NCBI GenBank assembly: GCA_949592205.1
Contig: CATIUR010000001.1
Span: 265,580,750 to 265,644,749, forward strand
Origin: Helichrysum umbraculigerum
Taxonomy: Eukaryota > Streptophyta > Magnoliopsida > Asterales > Asteraceae
Direction of reading: 5' to 3'
DNA length: 64,000 nt
A model generated the notes under the pieces. The model was not told where the DNA came from. It did not search any database and saw nothing but the letters and a program-made list of their open reading frames with translations. A program made the position numbers and the translations under genes. Positions within the stretch are counted from its first letter, which is position 1. Each line of letters starts with the position of its first letter. Shown in pieces: positions 45,140 to 57,096 of the stretch.

Positions 45140-45600
45140 GGTGGAGTACAACCGTGGAAGCCTGAGGAAAAGCCATCAGTATCGACATTGTGCCCTACCT
45201 AGAAACCCTAGAATATGGTCTAGGCATCATAAAGCTGTGGAAATGCTAAGTACACCGTAGGACTACCTCTGGTTACAACAAACTGTAGAAATACAGTAAC
45301 TAAAGTACACCATATCTATAGTTAGAGTTGGTGAACAGGTGGAAAAGCAGCCATACATGGTGAAATCAACTCTAGTTACAAACGCCATGGAAATGCGTCA
45401 AGCACTGTACACTGTAACTATACCTAGAGGAGGTTAACCGTGGGACAGTTGGAGTACACGGTATACTGACCTCGGATTATAAGATATTGTGGAAAATGGT
45501 TACAGTACTGTACACCGTAAAGTACCTAGGGTTAGCAAAGCTGTGGAAAAATGCACTGTACCCCGCTAAGCGTGCCTAGGGATGAATGATTGATCGCAAA
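45140..45600 (+). repeat. Degenerate tandem repeats of about 50 bp in the LTR of B
   Basis: GTACACCGTA-like cores recur at about 45250, 45305, 45408, 45454, 45510 and 45558, often with GTGGAAA and CCTAG between them. The steps are 46-56 bp or twice that. Confidence 0.6.
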
Positions 45601-46425
45601 GGAGAGTTCTAGATCATGACAGAAGTAATTGTGCTAATAAAACCTAAGGCATGAGTCTGGAGATGAAATCAAGCCTAGCAGTGGTTCAGGATTCTTAAAA
45701 CCCATAGACTCTACAAAACTGATAGTTTAGAATACAAAGTTAATAATCAGTATGCAATTAGATAATAACATTTAGACTTAGGTGTTAATAACGGTCAGAA
45801 TAACCTGAGGGCGGTCTGTTACCTTATTTCTGCACCCTTCATGGGTCACTTGTCATAACCAGGCAGTGTGGTGGGTCGAATAGCCTGTTCTGATCAGAAT
45901 CACGATAGCCTAGGTACTCAGTGACATACTAATTTAGAATCTATCTAAAGAAGTAGGGTCCTAGTGTTCACACCTATAGTTTGCTTGTCTGTTATCTAAA
46001 TGTGTCCCATAATGAACATCATCATAGTAATGCACTATCCTAAATCATGGTGAACCACGTCTCCGTCATCCTTAAGTGTTGCATATATGCTAGCTTCCCT
46101 TTTATTTTATGTTCTATTAGTTTAATAAATTAGAAAACCAAATACAACCCTATCCAACTACCCAAAACCCAGCTTAATTACTAAGTTATCTGAGTGAGCT
46201 CTGCTTCAATTCTACCGTCGTGAGGAACGACCCTGGATCATCCTTGCCACATACTAGTATCAGGTACTCATACCTAGTATCAGTACGTTGTTCGGAAGGT
46301 TTAGGTCCCGACAAAATATAAATTTAAAACCACTGATCACCCGGTGCTGTTCGGTCAGTCCTTTGACGACAAGGACGGTTCATTCGCAAGGTGAACTCAA
46401 AAACCTGACTTATCTGGGCGCATCA

Positions 46426-46817
46426 GTTTACTTGAAGTATTCATCAAATACTTAATAATTGAGTTATAAAATATAACTTAGTTCGTTTTGTTGGTTTGCG
46501 CGTTTAACATTTTAATTGTGTAAACGTTGTTGTACGATATGAATCAAAACTGAAATATTATAAAGATAATATTTTGGATATAATGGAGTTATTAAATAAT
46601 GTTACATTATTTAATTAAATTGTTCACCAACGTCCGTATTTACATGAACCGAGTTACATTCGATTTGAACTTGTACGATTTAAATTAAACCGAAATACTT
46701 GCATATATTCAACAATATATATTAATCGATACATTAATTAGTCTAACACAGAACTAATTACATGTATTAAAACTTGATTAGGCACTAATCACTAGTCCTA
46801 ATTTGACGGGTGTCACA
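46426..46817 (-). repeat. LTR fragment X (chromovirus-type), interrupted by B
   Basis: On the minus strand it starts TGTGACACCCGTCAAATTAG and aligns with the first part of the A LTR (GATTAGTGCCTAAT, ACATGTAATTAGTTCTGTGTTAG, ACGTTGGTGAACA). It ends at 46426, where B is inserted. No polypurine tract lies on its outer side. It is therefore a solo LTR or a 5' LTR, inserted into the LTR of E. Confidence 0.75.
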
Positions 46818-47154
46818 GTGGGGCTGTGAACTCACCTCGTGAGCTAAGTAGTGAGAGCTAGCAAAGCGGTTATCCAGGTAAGGTCTCTAACGTCCTAAAC
46901 GTAAGAGTTTATAAGTATAAGTAAGTGGATGTCGTACTAGACCATCCATGCTAGTGTTCACTCACTAGATATGTCCAATGTATTCATTTGTCGTTTAGGT
47001 TTGTAGTTTTGAAAACATGTACGGCCCGTTGGTGACGGTTTGTAATAATAATTTCAAAGTATTATTATTATGTGTTTCGTTGTTTCGTATACTTGTATAA
47101 GTATATTTGTACACGAGGGTATGTATATGTTTACATAAATATTCAGAAGGTGTG

Positions 47155-47208
<54 letters not shown>

Positions 47209-48954
47209 AAAGTGTGTAAGTCCGAATGTGTTACCAAGTCCGAAACTACGCGTCCGAAAGTGAAAAATCTGAAAGTTATGGTCCAAAATAGTGTTTTTCT
47301 AAAAGTCAACTCTGAAAGTTGACTTTCGAAGTCAAAAATCTGAACTTGTCACAAAAATCCGAAATTGGCATGAAATTCCGAAAGTCAACGAAAGTCAAAG
47401 TTCGGAGTGAAAATCAGTCCGAATTTGTGATTTTTATTTGACTAAGCAAACTTTATCGAAAAGTTCCAAAATTTTTACACAATGTTCCCACATATCTTAG
47501 GTACTTCCTGTAATTTTTTCATGATTTTTAGAGGTGGTTTGATATTTTTTTAAAAAATCGAGAAATATAACAGTCCAGCTTAGTCCGAATTTCAAACTGT
47601 TTCGATGGTTTGGATTTTTCTGGAAGAATCCGTGTATTTTCAGTCGAGGCTATAGAATAACTTTTTAAAGATAACAAAATTTGTAAGATTTTGGCACTGG
47701 TCTCATACGTTTTAGTGGTCTAGAACTCAAGTTATGATCTCGAGAAGTAGGCGGAAGTTTCCTGGCCGCCGGAACAGTATGTCTATGTCACCGGAGAAAA
47801 TTATTTTCGGGTATCAAACGGACTCCAAACGTTACGAAACAAATTTTGTTAGAAATCTTACTTCCTGTACTTCATTTTAGGCTCAAGAAACGCATCATTT
47901 CATGGAGAAATTATTTTTATATAATTCTTTGAAGTGTGTCCATTTTCTGGACATCAACTTTAGAACATAATTTCGAGTTTAAAAATGCGTTTCGGTTAAT
48001 GTTTTGGACATATTCTAGTTATATGAACTACATAGCATGTAAATATATGTATACCAAGTAATTCTAGAGGAAGAAATGAGGTTCTCACCAAAGAAAAAGA
48101 TGATCTAGAGGCGAAACGAGATGGATGTTGCTCGGTTTGTGTTTTTCCTTCTTTTCCTTTGCTTTTCTCTAACAAGAATGGAGGTGGTTGATGGTGGTTT
48201 GTGGTGGTGATGTTGGTGCCGTGAGAGAGAAGAGGGGAATGAGGGAGAGAGTGTTGTAGAGAGAGAGATTAGAGAGAGAGAGAGTGATGGGTAACAAAAT
48301 GAGGGAATTAGGGGATTGGTTTGGGGTTAGGGTCAAAAGCAAGATCCCTAAAATGGGGAGGATGTTTGTGCCAGTCTATGGGGCCCACTAGGGTGGTGGG
48401 TTGTCCAAATTTTGTTCCCTGAGTTTGCGCTCCGTGCGGTGTTCGTTTCCCCGGTCGTTTAAACGTTATTCGGAAGTTATATGTTATATATATATACATT
48501 TTCGTTATCGGTTTTTTTTAAACTCGATATTTTTAATTGAAGTATTTCGTCAAAATACTTTGTTTTGGAGTTATAAAAATATAATTTGCAATTATTTCGT
48601 TCGTCAGGCGCGAATTGCGCGTTTTTGTCGCGTTCGGTTTATTTTATACGATACAAAATACGTGTTAAATATTATTGACATAATATCTAATAAATAATGA
48701 TGTTATTAAATAATATCATATAATTTAATAATTTTGTTCACCAACGGTCATATATTTTGTCAGACTCAATTTCGATAGTTTCGTGCGTAATTATAATTAA
48801 TTACGAAATATGCAATACTACGCGTATTAAGTGTGTAAGCTTTGCTAGACTTATCTCATATATTTTGTTGTGAATTCACTTAAGTAGGGAATTAGCCTAA
48901 GTCAATGTATGTGTTTAGCATACGTAATTGTGTCGAAAATTGAGGGGTGTCACA
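46818..48954 (-). repeat. 3' LTR of element E, truncated by X
   Basis: It starts on the minus strand TGTGACACCCCTCAATTTTC and runs to the donor-like region (GAGGTGAGT, 46830-46838 reverse), where X is inserted. It contains ACCGCACGGAGCG (48428-48440), a GA-rich stretch near 48210-48290, the conserved box (47023-47042), TCCGAAAGT words (47200-47420) and a TA microsatellite (about 47157-47204). Confidence 0.82.
47200..47420 (-). repeat. Cluster of TCCGAAAGT words in the LTR of E
   Basis: About ten TCCGAAA or TCTGAAA copies within 220 bp. A perfect 10-bp stem with a 5-nt loop is at 47302-47326. Confidence 0.7.
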
Positions 48955-49463
48955 TTCTCCCCTTGTTAGAGAAATCTCGTCCCGAGATTTAAATCGTGTC
49001 GGCGTGCTAGACGCATGTGTTTTCAAGAGATACGTTCGAATTACATAATATTAAGATGTAGTAGTGATTTGTTTAGAAACGTACCAATGTTGGCGTAGGG
49101 ATCGGGTTGCGCATCCCGGGCTCTGAGGATGTACGCGCGTCCAAGAGCTGTTGGAACGTTGGCGTTGCGATTGTTATTGTTTTGGTTGTTGTTGTTATTA
49201 CCACGGTTGTTGTTTTGGTTGTTGTCGTTCTGGTTGTGTAGTTGTGGGCAACGGTTTCAGTAATGCCCTGGTTCTCCACACTCGAAACACCCAGTGTTTT
49301 GTTGTTCAATATTTGCTCGGGTGGGAGCGTTGGATCTACAGTTTTGAGCTATATGACCAGAACGTCTGCAGTTTTGGCAGAAGGTACACTCACCTTCATG
49401 GTGCTTTCCGCACTTTCCACACTTCGGTTTGTTACCCAAGTATGGTTTTGGTTCAGCTGCGGT
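48955..49463 (-). pseudogene. gag: Element E: polypurine tract and gag-only internal remnant
   Basis: Next to the LTR is the polypurine tract (reverse of TTCTCCCCTTG, 48955-48965) with the usual CTCGGGACGAGATTT block. Only about 50 bp further begins a gag end. It holds two CCHC knuckles (CGKCGKHHEGECTFCQNC, CFECGEPGHY), an N/Q-rich stretch and DPYANIGTFLNKSLLHL, with a TAA at 49041-49043. Protease, RT and integrase are missing. The knuckle frame has a TGA at about 49254-49256, where an R codon is usual. The N-terminal part is cut at 49463 by the LTR of D. This looks like a deletion derivative that kept gag only. Confidence 0.75.
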
Positions 49464-52400
49464 TGTCGCACCCCCAAATTCATGAATAGCGGAAGCATAC
49501 TTTGGGTGCGACTAATCGAGGTAATCAAAGCACATAAGATATATAGGAACGACTCTATATGCGTCATTTACAAAAGTTTACATTGATAGTTAAATGTTTA
49601 CAAAGATAAAGCTAATACATAGCTCGTGTTCTGAAAATGAGAGATTTCAATACATAAATACTGTTACAAAATATATAAATGCAAGGAAATCTCTAATGTC
49701 TGCATGCTGACTCGAGCTACAAGTATACTGTGTGGGCAGTCCAACCTACTACTGAGTACCTGTGATACATGCTAAAAATGGTCAGCTAACGCTGGTGAGC
49801 TTACAGGTTTGAATATCAAATATCGTATGAACCGCAAGATTTAATGTACTGATTTGCAACCAAGCAAATAATAATGTATACAGCCATGAGCACATAGTCT
49901 GAGCCTTAACTGAGGTGTCAGGATCACAATCAAGTGCCTGATCGAGGGTGCCTCCCTACGAGTGCCTAATCCACACTCGTAAACCTCAAATGCTAATGCG
50001 TCCGTTTGACCAGTTAGTGCTTGCTAACCTGGACAAGGATTGTCAATCCTATATGGTACCATACACTAACATTCGCGCTACCGAAGTATTACCAAACTAT
50101 GTTGTGGAGGACTTAAAATGATTAGTTGTGTAAACTCGTGTAGTATATGAAAAGTTTGTACTCGCGTTCACATGTTAAGAACAAGCAATGAATCACACCC
50201 CTAAGTGAAAACAGTAAAAAGAGGGGCCATGAGACTCACCTGAGTCTAATGCGTTTATCTCAATAAACATGCGTTGCTTAGCCAAGCAAAGATGTCCGAA
50301 GACTGTAACCTGAGGGCGTCCAAGACGCGCGTTGGTTAATACGAGTAGGTATCTCAAAAGACTACCTATGCTAGTTGATCACACAACTAGTAATGTCCAA
50401 ATGCATTTGGTTTGTTTGTTTGCTTTTTGAAAACGTGTACGGCCAATTGGTGACGGTTTGTAATAATAATCTCAACTATTATTATTATACTTGTGTTGTG
50501 GTATACTTAATAAAGTATATATGTCTTGTGTATAAGTTGTATCGTATCCGATTTGTTTGGTATAGCATATTCCAATACTTAGAAAAATAACTCAACTTTC
50601 TGTTTTTGGCGACACTGGGCTAGTGTCGCTATAGGCGACACTTGTTAGGCGACACTAGGTGAGTGTCGCTAGATTCATGATTTTCAATTGATTAGCGACA
50701 TTAGATAAGTGTCGCTATAGGCGACACTTCTTCAATTATGGCGACACTATGGTAGTGTCGCTAGTATAAATCTGATTCAAGTATTTTAGCCACATTGGAG
50801 TAGTGTCGCTATATAGGCGACACTTGGCTCAGCGACACTATGCTAGTGTCGCTAGTACTGTTTTTGGCACTCTAGCGACACTAGCCGCTGTTAGTGCATT
50901 TTGCGTTTCGTTTTATGGTCAAACTTGCTCGGTTTGACCCGAGACTTTTACTCAAGTCTTATAAATGATAAATAAGCATTTTAGAACTATTGTTGCGTTT
51001 TATAAGTTTCTCGAAGTGTCGGTTTTACTAAAATACCAAAACAGCCCTCAAGTTTAATAGTTCCAGATTTTCACTCGGTTTCGACTCGCGATTTCACCCA
51101 TTTATATTCCGAATCAAGCCTAACAAAAAATCACACATATTCTCCTAGATGTCTAGTTTATTTCTGAACATTATAATATTTTTATAAGTTCATTTACTAT
51201 TTTAAACAAAAATAAACATGAAGAGTGGTCAGTTTTGGTTCAAAACAGACCTTCGCTCAAAGATCGGGTTATACACGAAAATCCGTGTATTCATGGAAAT
51301 GGATAAAGAAGAACTTTTTTTAGAAGACAAAAATACCAAACTTTTCCATGGTGTCTCATACATTTATTTTGTGTGTACGATTTTATATGATTTTTGGCGT
51401 GAGGCTGTTTTTCTGTGACGTTTTCCGTTTTTATATACAAGTTCCAAAAATGAGTTTTGAGCTTTGGTTTGGACATTAACTAGCTAGAACATCAACTAGA
51501 CATGTAAATAAACATAATATAAGTAGTTTCGGAAGTGTCGGGATCTTACAACTTGTCGTATGGAGAAACCGAAAAGGTAGGGATGTAGAGCTCGTTGTGG
51601 TGATCGTTTTCTTCCAAATGAGCTTGATGATCCAAGGTGGTTTGATGGTGTTTTATGGTGGTAGAGATGGCTGATATTTAGAGAGAGAGTGAGAGAGAAT
51701 GAGAGCTAGAGAGAGAGATGGAAGATGGAGAATGATTGAGGTGGTTTGGTGCTTAATTGTCAAAGAAGAAAGAAAAGGATGGGTGCCCATGCCCATGCAT
51801 GTGGCTGGTTTTCGTGGGGTCCACGGGTGTGGACTTCACCAATTTTTTGTTCCCTGTATTTACGCTCCGTGCGGTATTTCTTTCCCCGATCGTTTAGAAG
51901 TTTATTTATACGTTACATGTTAAACGTCCGCGTTTTAAGTAACGTTCGAATTTCGATATTTTTAACTTGAAGAAATAATTAATATTACTTGAAAACATTT
52001 ATAAAAAAGTTTGGTAATGTGTCGGAAATGATTTATATGTTTAGTCGCGTGACGATTTATAATCGTTATAGTTGTTATCGTAAATACACGATATTTTTAG
52101 TGGAAGTATTTTATCAAAATACTTTTTCTTGAGTTATAAAGATATAACTTGAGTTGATTTGATTTATCGGGCGCGTCTCGCGCTTTAAATTCGTATCGGT
52201 TACGTTTTAAGCAAAACGTACATTATTTCGTATATTATTAATACATAATAATAAAATGTGAATAACTACTATTTAATCACCAAATAGATTTATGTTATTT
52301 GTTGAAAAGTTCACTAACGTCCGTATGAATATGTATCGAAATCCATTCGATATGAAACGTGCACGATTTAACCAAATCGCGTATGCGTATATATTCAACA

Positions 52401-52504
52401 ATATATATATATAAGGATACATTAATTAACCTAATCAAAGGACTGATTACATGTATTACAGAGAATTAGGCTCTAAAACTAGCCCTAATTTGGTGGGTGT
52501 CACA
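49464..52504 (-). repeat. 3' LTR of element D (3041 bp)
   Basis: Starts TGTCGCACCC and ends GGGTGTCACA on the + strand. It has a terminal hairpin (49465-49512), a donor-like site (50234-50242, reverse), a conserved box with two changes (50441-50460) and AGTGTCGC words (50608-50885). A GA-rich stretch (51670-51720) and ACCGCACGGAGCG (51863-51875, reverse) follow. The single copy here cannot be dated. Confidence 0.85.
50608..50885 (-). repeat. Cluster of AGTGTCGC/GCGACACT words in the LTR of D
   Basis: About 15 copies in both directions. A perfect 10-bp stem with a 3-nt loop is at 50831-50853. Words resemble those of C but have a different 3' part (ACT instead of ACAA). Confidence 0.85.
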
Positions 52505-52517
52505 TTCTCCCCTTGTT
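52505..52517 (-). promoter_or_regulatory. Polypurine tract of D
   Basis: On the minus strand AACAAGGGGAGAA lies next to the LTR. It is preceded by TTTCGGGATGAAATTC. Confidence 0.85.
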
Positions 52518-52543
52518 AAGAGAATTTCATCCCGAAATTTTGC

Positions 52544-54808
52544 TCATGCGGTGGTTGGAGTTGGATCTGCGAATAACTGAGGATACTTGAGTCGCATCTG
52601 GTCTTCCCGTTCCCAGGTGAATTCCGGACCATGCCGCGAATTTCACCTGACTTTAACGATGGGAATATGACTTTGTTTGAGTTGTTTGACCTCACGGTCC
52701 TTGATTTCTGCGGGTTCCTCGACGAAATGAAGTTTGTCATCAACGCGGATTTCGTCGAGTGGTATAATAAGTGTCTTATCAGACAGACATTTCTTAAGAT
52801 TAGAAATGTGAAATGTGGGATGCACGCTGCTGAGCTCGGGTGGCAGCTGCAATCGATATGTCACTGGACCAATCCTCTCGAGGATCTCAAAAGGCCCAAT
52901 GTATCTGGGATTTAACTTCCCGCGTTTTCCGAATTGAATGACACCTTTCCAAGGTGATACTTTGAGCAAAACTCGATCCCCAACCTGGAACTCGAGATGC
53001 TTGCGTCTCACGTCAGCATAACTTTTCTGACGATCACGTGCAGCTTTTAGCCGGTTTTGAATGCCAACGATTTTCTCGGTGGTTTCATGAATAATTTCCG
53101 GACCAGTGAGTTGGCTGTCTCCCACTTCGGTCCAATAGATAGGTGATCGGCACTTACGACCGTACAGTGCCTCGAATGGTGCAGCTTTGATGCTGGAATG
53201 ATAACTGTTGTTGTACGAAAACTCACACAACGGTAGGTGGTTTTCCCAGTTAGCACCGAAATCAACTACGCAGGCTCGTAGCATATCTTCCAGTGTTTGG
53301 ATTGTTCGTTCACTTTGGCCGTCGGTTTGTGGATGGTATGAAGTACTCATATCCAGACGAGTACCCAATGATTTCTGTAATGATTGCCAAAAGCAAGATG
53401 TGAATAGACTATCTCTATCAGAGATAATTGAGGTGGGAACACCGTGTCTAGATACTATCTCTTTCAGATATATTCGTGTGAGCTGTTCCATTTTGTCAGT
53501 TTCTTTGATTGCGAGGAAATAGCAGATTTTGTGAGCCGATCTACGATCACCCAAATGGTATCATAACCACTAGATGTTTTCGGGAGTTTCGTGATAAAAT
53601 CCATGGAGATCTGCTCCCATTTCCATTGAGTGATTTTCGGTTGTTGGAGCAACCCGGAAGGTTTCTGATACTCGGCCTTGACCTTAGAACAGGTTAAGCA
53701 TTTGCCGACATACGTGGCTATGTCAGCTTTCATGTTAGGCCACCAGTGTAGTTCTTTGATACCGTGATACATCTTGTTAGATCCATGATGTATAGAATAG
53801 CGAGATTTGTGAGCTTCGTCCATCACCAAATCTCGTAAGTTACCGAAGCTAGGTAACCATATTCGGTTAGAGAATTGTCGAGTACCGTTTGGTTTGATCT
53901 CGAACTGTTTGTCCATGCCTCGCAAGGCTTCATTTACGATGTTTTCAGGTGTGAGTGCTTCAAGTTGAGCAGTGAGGATTTGAGCAACAAGATTGTTGTG
54001 AATGTTCATGACGAGTGCTCGGACTCGAAGAGGTTTCGTGCGTTCTTTTCGACTTAAGGCATCGGCGAAAACATTCGCTTTGCCTGGATGATACTTGATA
54101 TCACAATCATAATCGGTAAGCAACTCGACCCATCGACGTTGCCTCATGTTCAGATCCTTTTGATCGAATATATGTTGGAGACTTTTGTGATCAGTAAATA
54201 TGGTACTTCGAGTACCGTATAGATAATGTCTCCAGATATTGAGTGCGAACACCACGGCCCCCAGCTCGAGGTCGTGAGTCGTGTAGTTCTTCTCGTGAAT
54301 TTTGAGTTGTCGGGAAGCGTAGGCTATGACCTTGTCTCGTTGCATTAACACGCAACCGAGACCTTGGTGAGAAGCATCGCAGTATACAACGAAGTCATCG
54401 TTGCCTTCGGGTAATGATAGAATAGGAGCACTACAAAGCTTGTGTTTCAATAGCTGGAATGCTGACTCTTGTTTATCAGTCCAATCGAACTTCTTTTCTT
54501 TCTGAGTCAGTGTCGTGAGAGGTTGGGCTATTTTCGAGAAATTTTCAATGAACCGACGATAATACCCCGCCAATCCTAAGAACTGGCGTACCTCGGTTGG
54601 AGTTGTAGGCGCTTACCAATTTTTGATAGCCTCGATTTTTGATGGATTAACATGAATTCCTAGACTATCGATGACGTGTCCAAGGAATTGAACAGTTTGC
54701 ATCCAGAACTCACACTTAGAGAATTTTGCGTACAACTCTTCGTGCTTGAGTAGTTCTAGGATGGTTTTCAGATGTTGTGCATGTTCACGCTCGTTGCGTG
54801 AGTAAATA
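52544..54808 (-). pseudogene. pol: Element D pol: end of RT, RNase H, integrase, chromodomain-like end
   Basis: From the filler leftwards: the end of RT, RNase H (VVYCDASHQGLGCVLMQ), the integrase zinc region (CLTCSKVKAEYQ) and core (SIISDRDSLFTSCFWQ, HPQTDGQSERTIQ), then KDREVKQLKQSHIPIVKV and KYPQLF. Lesions: TAA at 54613-54615 (K codon in relatives), loss of one base at about 53530 (the H codon in TKSAHF), and TGA at 52643-52645 (W codon). The gene ends at a TGA at 52544-52546. Apart from these it is full length. Confidence 0.92.
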
Positions 54809-55133
54809 ATGTTTTATGATATGCTTTGTGTGCATTCTATTCCATTTGAATCAAACCACTAAATTTTAATTTCTAAAAAAACTTTTAAACTATCAAAACA
54901 TGAAGTACAACACCAAAAATTAAGTACTCAGAACTAAAAAAAAAAAAATTAATTTGTCTTATTATCTCATTAGTATTTTTCATACTTGTTTTCTAAAAAT
55001 GATGTTTGATATGTTTAAATGGTTTTTGAACATGACTCGTTTTAACCTGACCTGTTTTTACCGGAAATTTAACCTTTTACTTGTGCTACCTCTAGCGCCA
55101 ATTAAGTACAACACCGAATATATAGCTGGAATG
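54809..55133. other. Filler DNA of about 325 bp inside the RT gene of D
   Basis: Sequence with no RT similarity interrupts the gene directly after the first residues of the catalytic FIDD, and about 10 bp of RT are lost. It has no TG..CA ends, no clear duplicate and no ORF. AAGTACAACACC occurs twice (about 54902 and 55105), and there is an A13 run near 54940. It looks like an insertion made during break repair or a short non-LTR fragment. I do not recognise the source. Confidence 0.65.
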
Positions 55134-57096
55134 TAATCAATGAAGACGATAACAAACTTGTCGAAATAAGATTTGCACACCCGATTCATGACGTCCATGA
55201 ATACAGTCGGTGCGTTGGTTAGTCCGAAAGGCATCACTTGAAACTCATAATGCCCATAACGAGTTCGAAAGGCGGTTTTTGGGATATCGGTGTCATGAAC
55301 TCTGAGTTGATGATAACCTGACCGTAGATCGATCTTTGAATAAAAACTCGACCCCTGAAGTTGGTCAAACAGGTCATCAATACGCGGAAGTGGGTAACGG
55401 TTTTTTACAGTTAACTTGTTCAGTTCCCTGTAATCGATGCACATGCGGAAAGAACCGTCCTTCTTTTTCACAAATAGAACCGGGGCTCCCCAGGGTGAGG
55501 AACTCGGTCGAATGAATCCCTTATCCAGAAGTTCCTGTAACTGGGTGGACAACTCCTGGAGTTCGGATGGGGCTAAGCGATAAGGTGCTCGTACCACGGG
55601 TGCAGCACCCTGCACGAGTTCGATTGAGAACTCAACCTGTCTAGGTGGTGGTAGACCAGGTAGTTCTTCGGGAAAGACTTCTGGGAAGTCTCGGACAATG
55701 GGCACATCCTCAAGTCGCTTCTCCTCCGACTTTTTCTCCTTGACGTGTGCGAGGATTGCCTGATACCCCTTTCTGAGGTATTTGCGGATTTTCATACACG
55801 ATACGATATTCAATCTCGTCCCACCGGTCTTCCCTTGTATGATTAACGTACCATCGGTGACAAGAGGAATACGGACGATTTTGTCATAACAGACGATTTC
55901 AGCTCGATGCTTGGACAACCAGTCCATGCCAACAATGATGTCGACGCTTCCGATCTCGACAGGGATTAGATCAATGGGAAAGAGTTCGTTTGCGAGGTTT
56001 AAGGTGCAATAAGATATTACACTATTGGTCTCGATTAGTTTGCCATTAGCTAACTCTATAGTATATAAAGTATCTAATGCAACAGGGGTAATATCAAGTA
56101 GTGGGCTGAACTCATTCGATATGAAACTCTTATCAGCACCAGTATTAAACAGAACAGAAGCAGTTAAGTTGTTGATAAGGAACATACCCGTGACCACATT
56201 CGGGTCTTGACGGGCATCCTTAGAGTTAAGTATGAAAGCACTACCTCGAGGATTGTTGTTGTTTCCCATGTTCTTCAGCTTTGGACATTCCTTCCTGAAA
56301 TGCCCGGTGTTCCCGCATTCATAGCAGGTTTTGGATTGCTGGATGGTGGTGTTGTTGTTGGAATTTTTATTGTTGGTGGTGGGAGATCTGTAGTCCTTGG
56401 TGAGATGCCCGTACCTCTTGCAATTGTTGCAATGGGTACCGCAAGGACCTTCATGGTGGCGGTTGCACTTGGAACAGTAAGGTTTGTTCCCGGTGTAACC
56501 CTGTTTGGGTTCGATGGTTAAGTTGTAGGCTTCGATAGTATTTGGTCTCTTGTTTTAGTTGTTGTTGTGGTTGTCGTTCCACTTTCTTTTGTTGTTGTTG
56601 GACAGAGTGGGTGTTTCCTGACTATCATTCATAGCCATAAGTTCATGGGCCAATCGGATGGCACCATGAAGAGTGGTTTGGTTTGAAGAGGCGACATTTC
56701 CCCGGATAGGTTCGGGAAGGCCGCGAATGTACTTTTTGATTCACTCAGGTTCTGTACTCACCATGGCTGGGCGAAGAAGAGCAAGTTGTTGGAACCTGGT
56801 GGTGTATCCAATAATATCGGTTCCCTGAACCTTTAAGTGCCAGAACTCTTCATCCACCTTCTGGAGTTGCTCGCTTGGGCAATACTCGTCCGTGAGCTTC
56901 TTCTTTAGATCCTCCCAAGGGAGTAGATAGGCGGCGTCAATACCCACAGACTGGGCATATGAATTCCACCATGTGAGGGCACTGTTTGCGAAGGTGCAAG
57001 TAGAGAATTTGACTTTGTCATCCTCCGCACATTTGCTGATGCGGAAAACAGATTCCATTTTCTCGAACCATCTGATCAGACCAATGGCTCCTTCAG
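55134..57096 (-). pseudogene. gag-pol: Element D gag, protease and first part of RT
   Basis: From the right: gag domain without its N terminus (ALTWWNSYAQSVGIDAAY, IIGYTTRFQQLALL), zinc knuckles (YCSKCNRHHEGPC, CYECGNTGHFRKECP) and protease (NTGADKSFISNE at the active site, where DTGAD is usual; IVGMDWLSKHRAE). Then RT begins (KKKDGSFRMCIDYRELNKL to FVIVFID). TGA at 56741-56743 and TAA near 56557 interrupt gag. The protease has N in place of the catalytic D, which would inactivate it. F cuts the gene at 57096 in the EGAIGLI region. Confidence 0.9.

Larger units (their letters stand above)
22069..46425 (+). mobile_element. Element B: Athila/Tat-like LTR element without pol, hosting A and C
   Basis: The two LTR ends share the 19 bp GACTTATCTGGGCGCATCA (22069-22087 and 46407-46425). 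Between them are a tRNA-Asp type primer site, one ORF, about 3.4 kb of non-coding DNA, and AAGTGTGGGA polypurine motifs before a second LTR starting TGATAAC. The primer site, the GGGAGGCAACCCG block (23689-23701) and the polypurine motif are typical of Athila/Tat elements. No protease, RT or integrase is present. This is therefore a non-autonomous, large-derivative type. Its right flank begins GTTTA inside LTR fragment X. Element C (27257-43888) is nested in its 3' LTR. Confidence 0.85.
43889..46425 (+). repeat. 3' LTR of B, second part
   Basis: It resumes after the TATTA duplicate and ends GGGCGCATCA. It has a cluster of CCGTATACGG words (44028-44330), a CT-rich stretch with repeated TCTCTCTCTAG (about 44385-44490) and a zone of degenerate repeats of about 50 bp (about 45140-45600, core GTACACCGTA). 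There is no gene. LTR length without C is about 2.77 kb. Confidence 0.85.
49464..57096 (-). mobile_element. Element D: Ty3/gypsy chromovirus, inserted in E, cut by F
   Basis: On the minus strand: gag (N terminus lost to F), protease, RT, RNase H, integrase, chromodomain-like end, polypurine tract, 3' LTR. The 5' LTR and leader lie beyond element F, outside the window. The proteins are related to those of A and C but clearly more diverged in gag. Several stops, a frameshift and a filler insertion make it inactive, and the decay is greater than in A and C. Confidence 0.9.

Noticed and set aside
47072..47322. ORFs with YIYIYI repeats
   Set aside because: They are translations of a TA microsatellite in the LTR of E.
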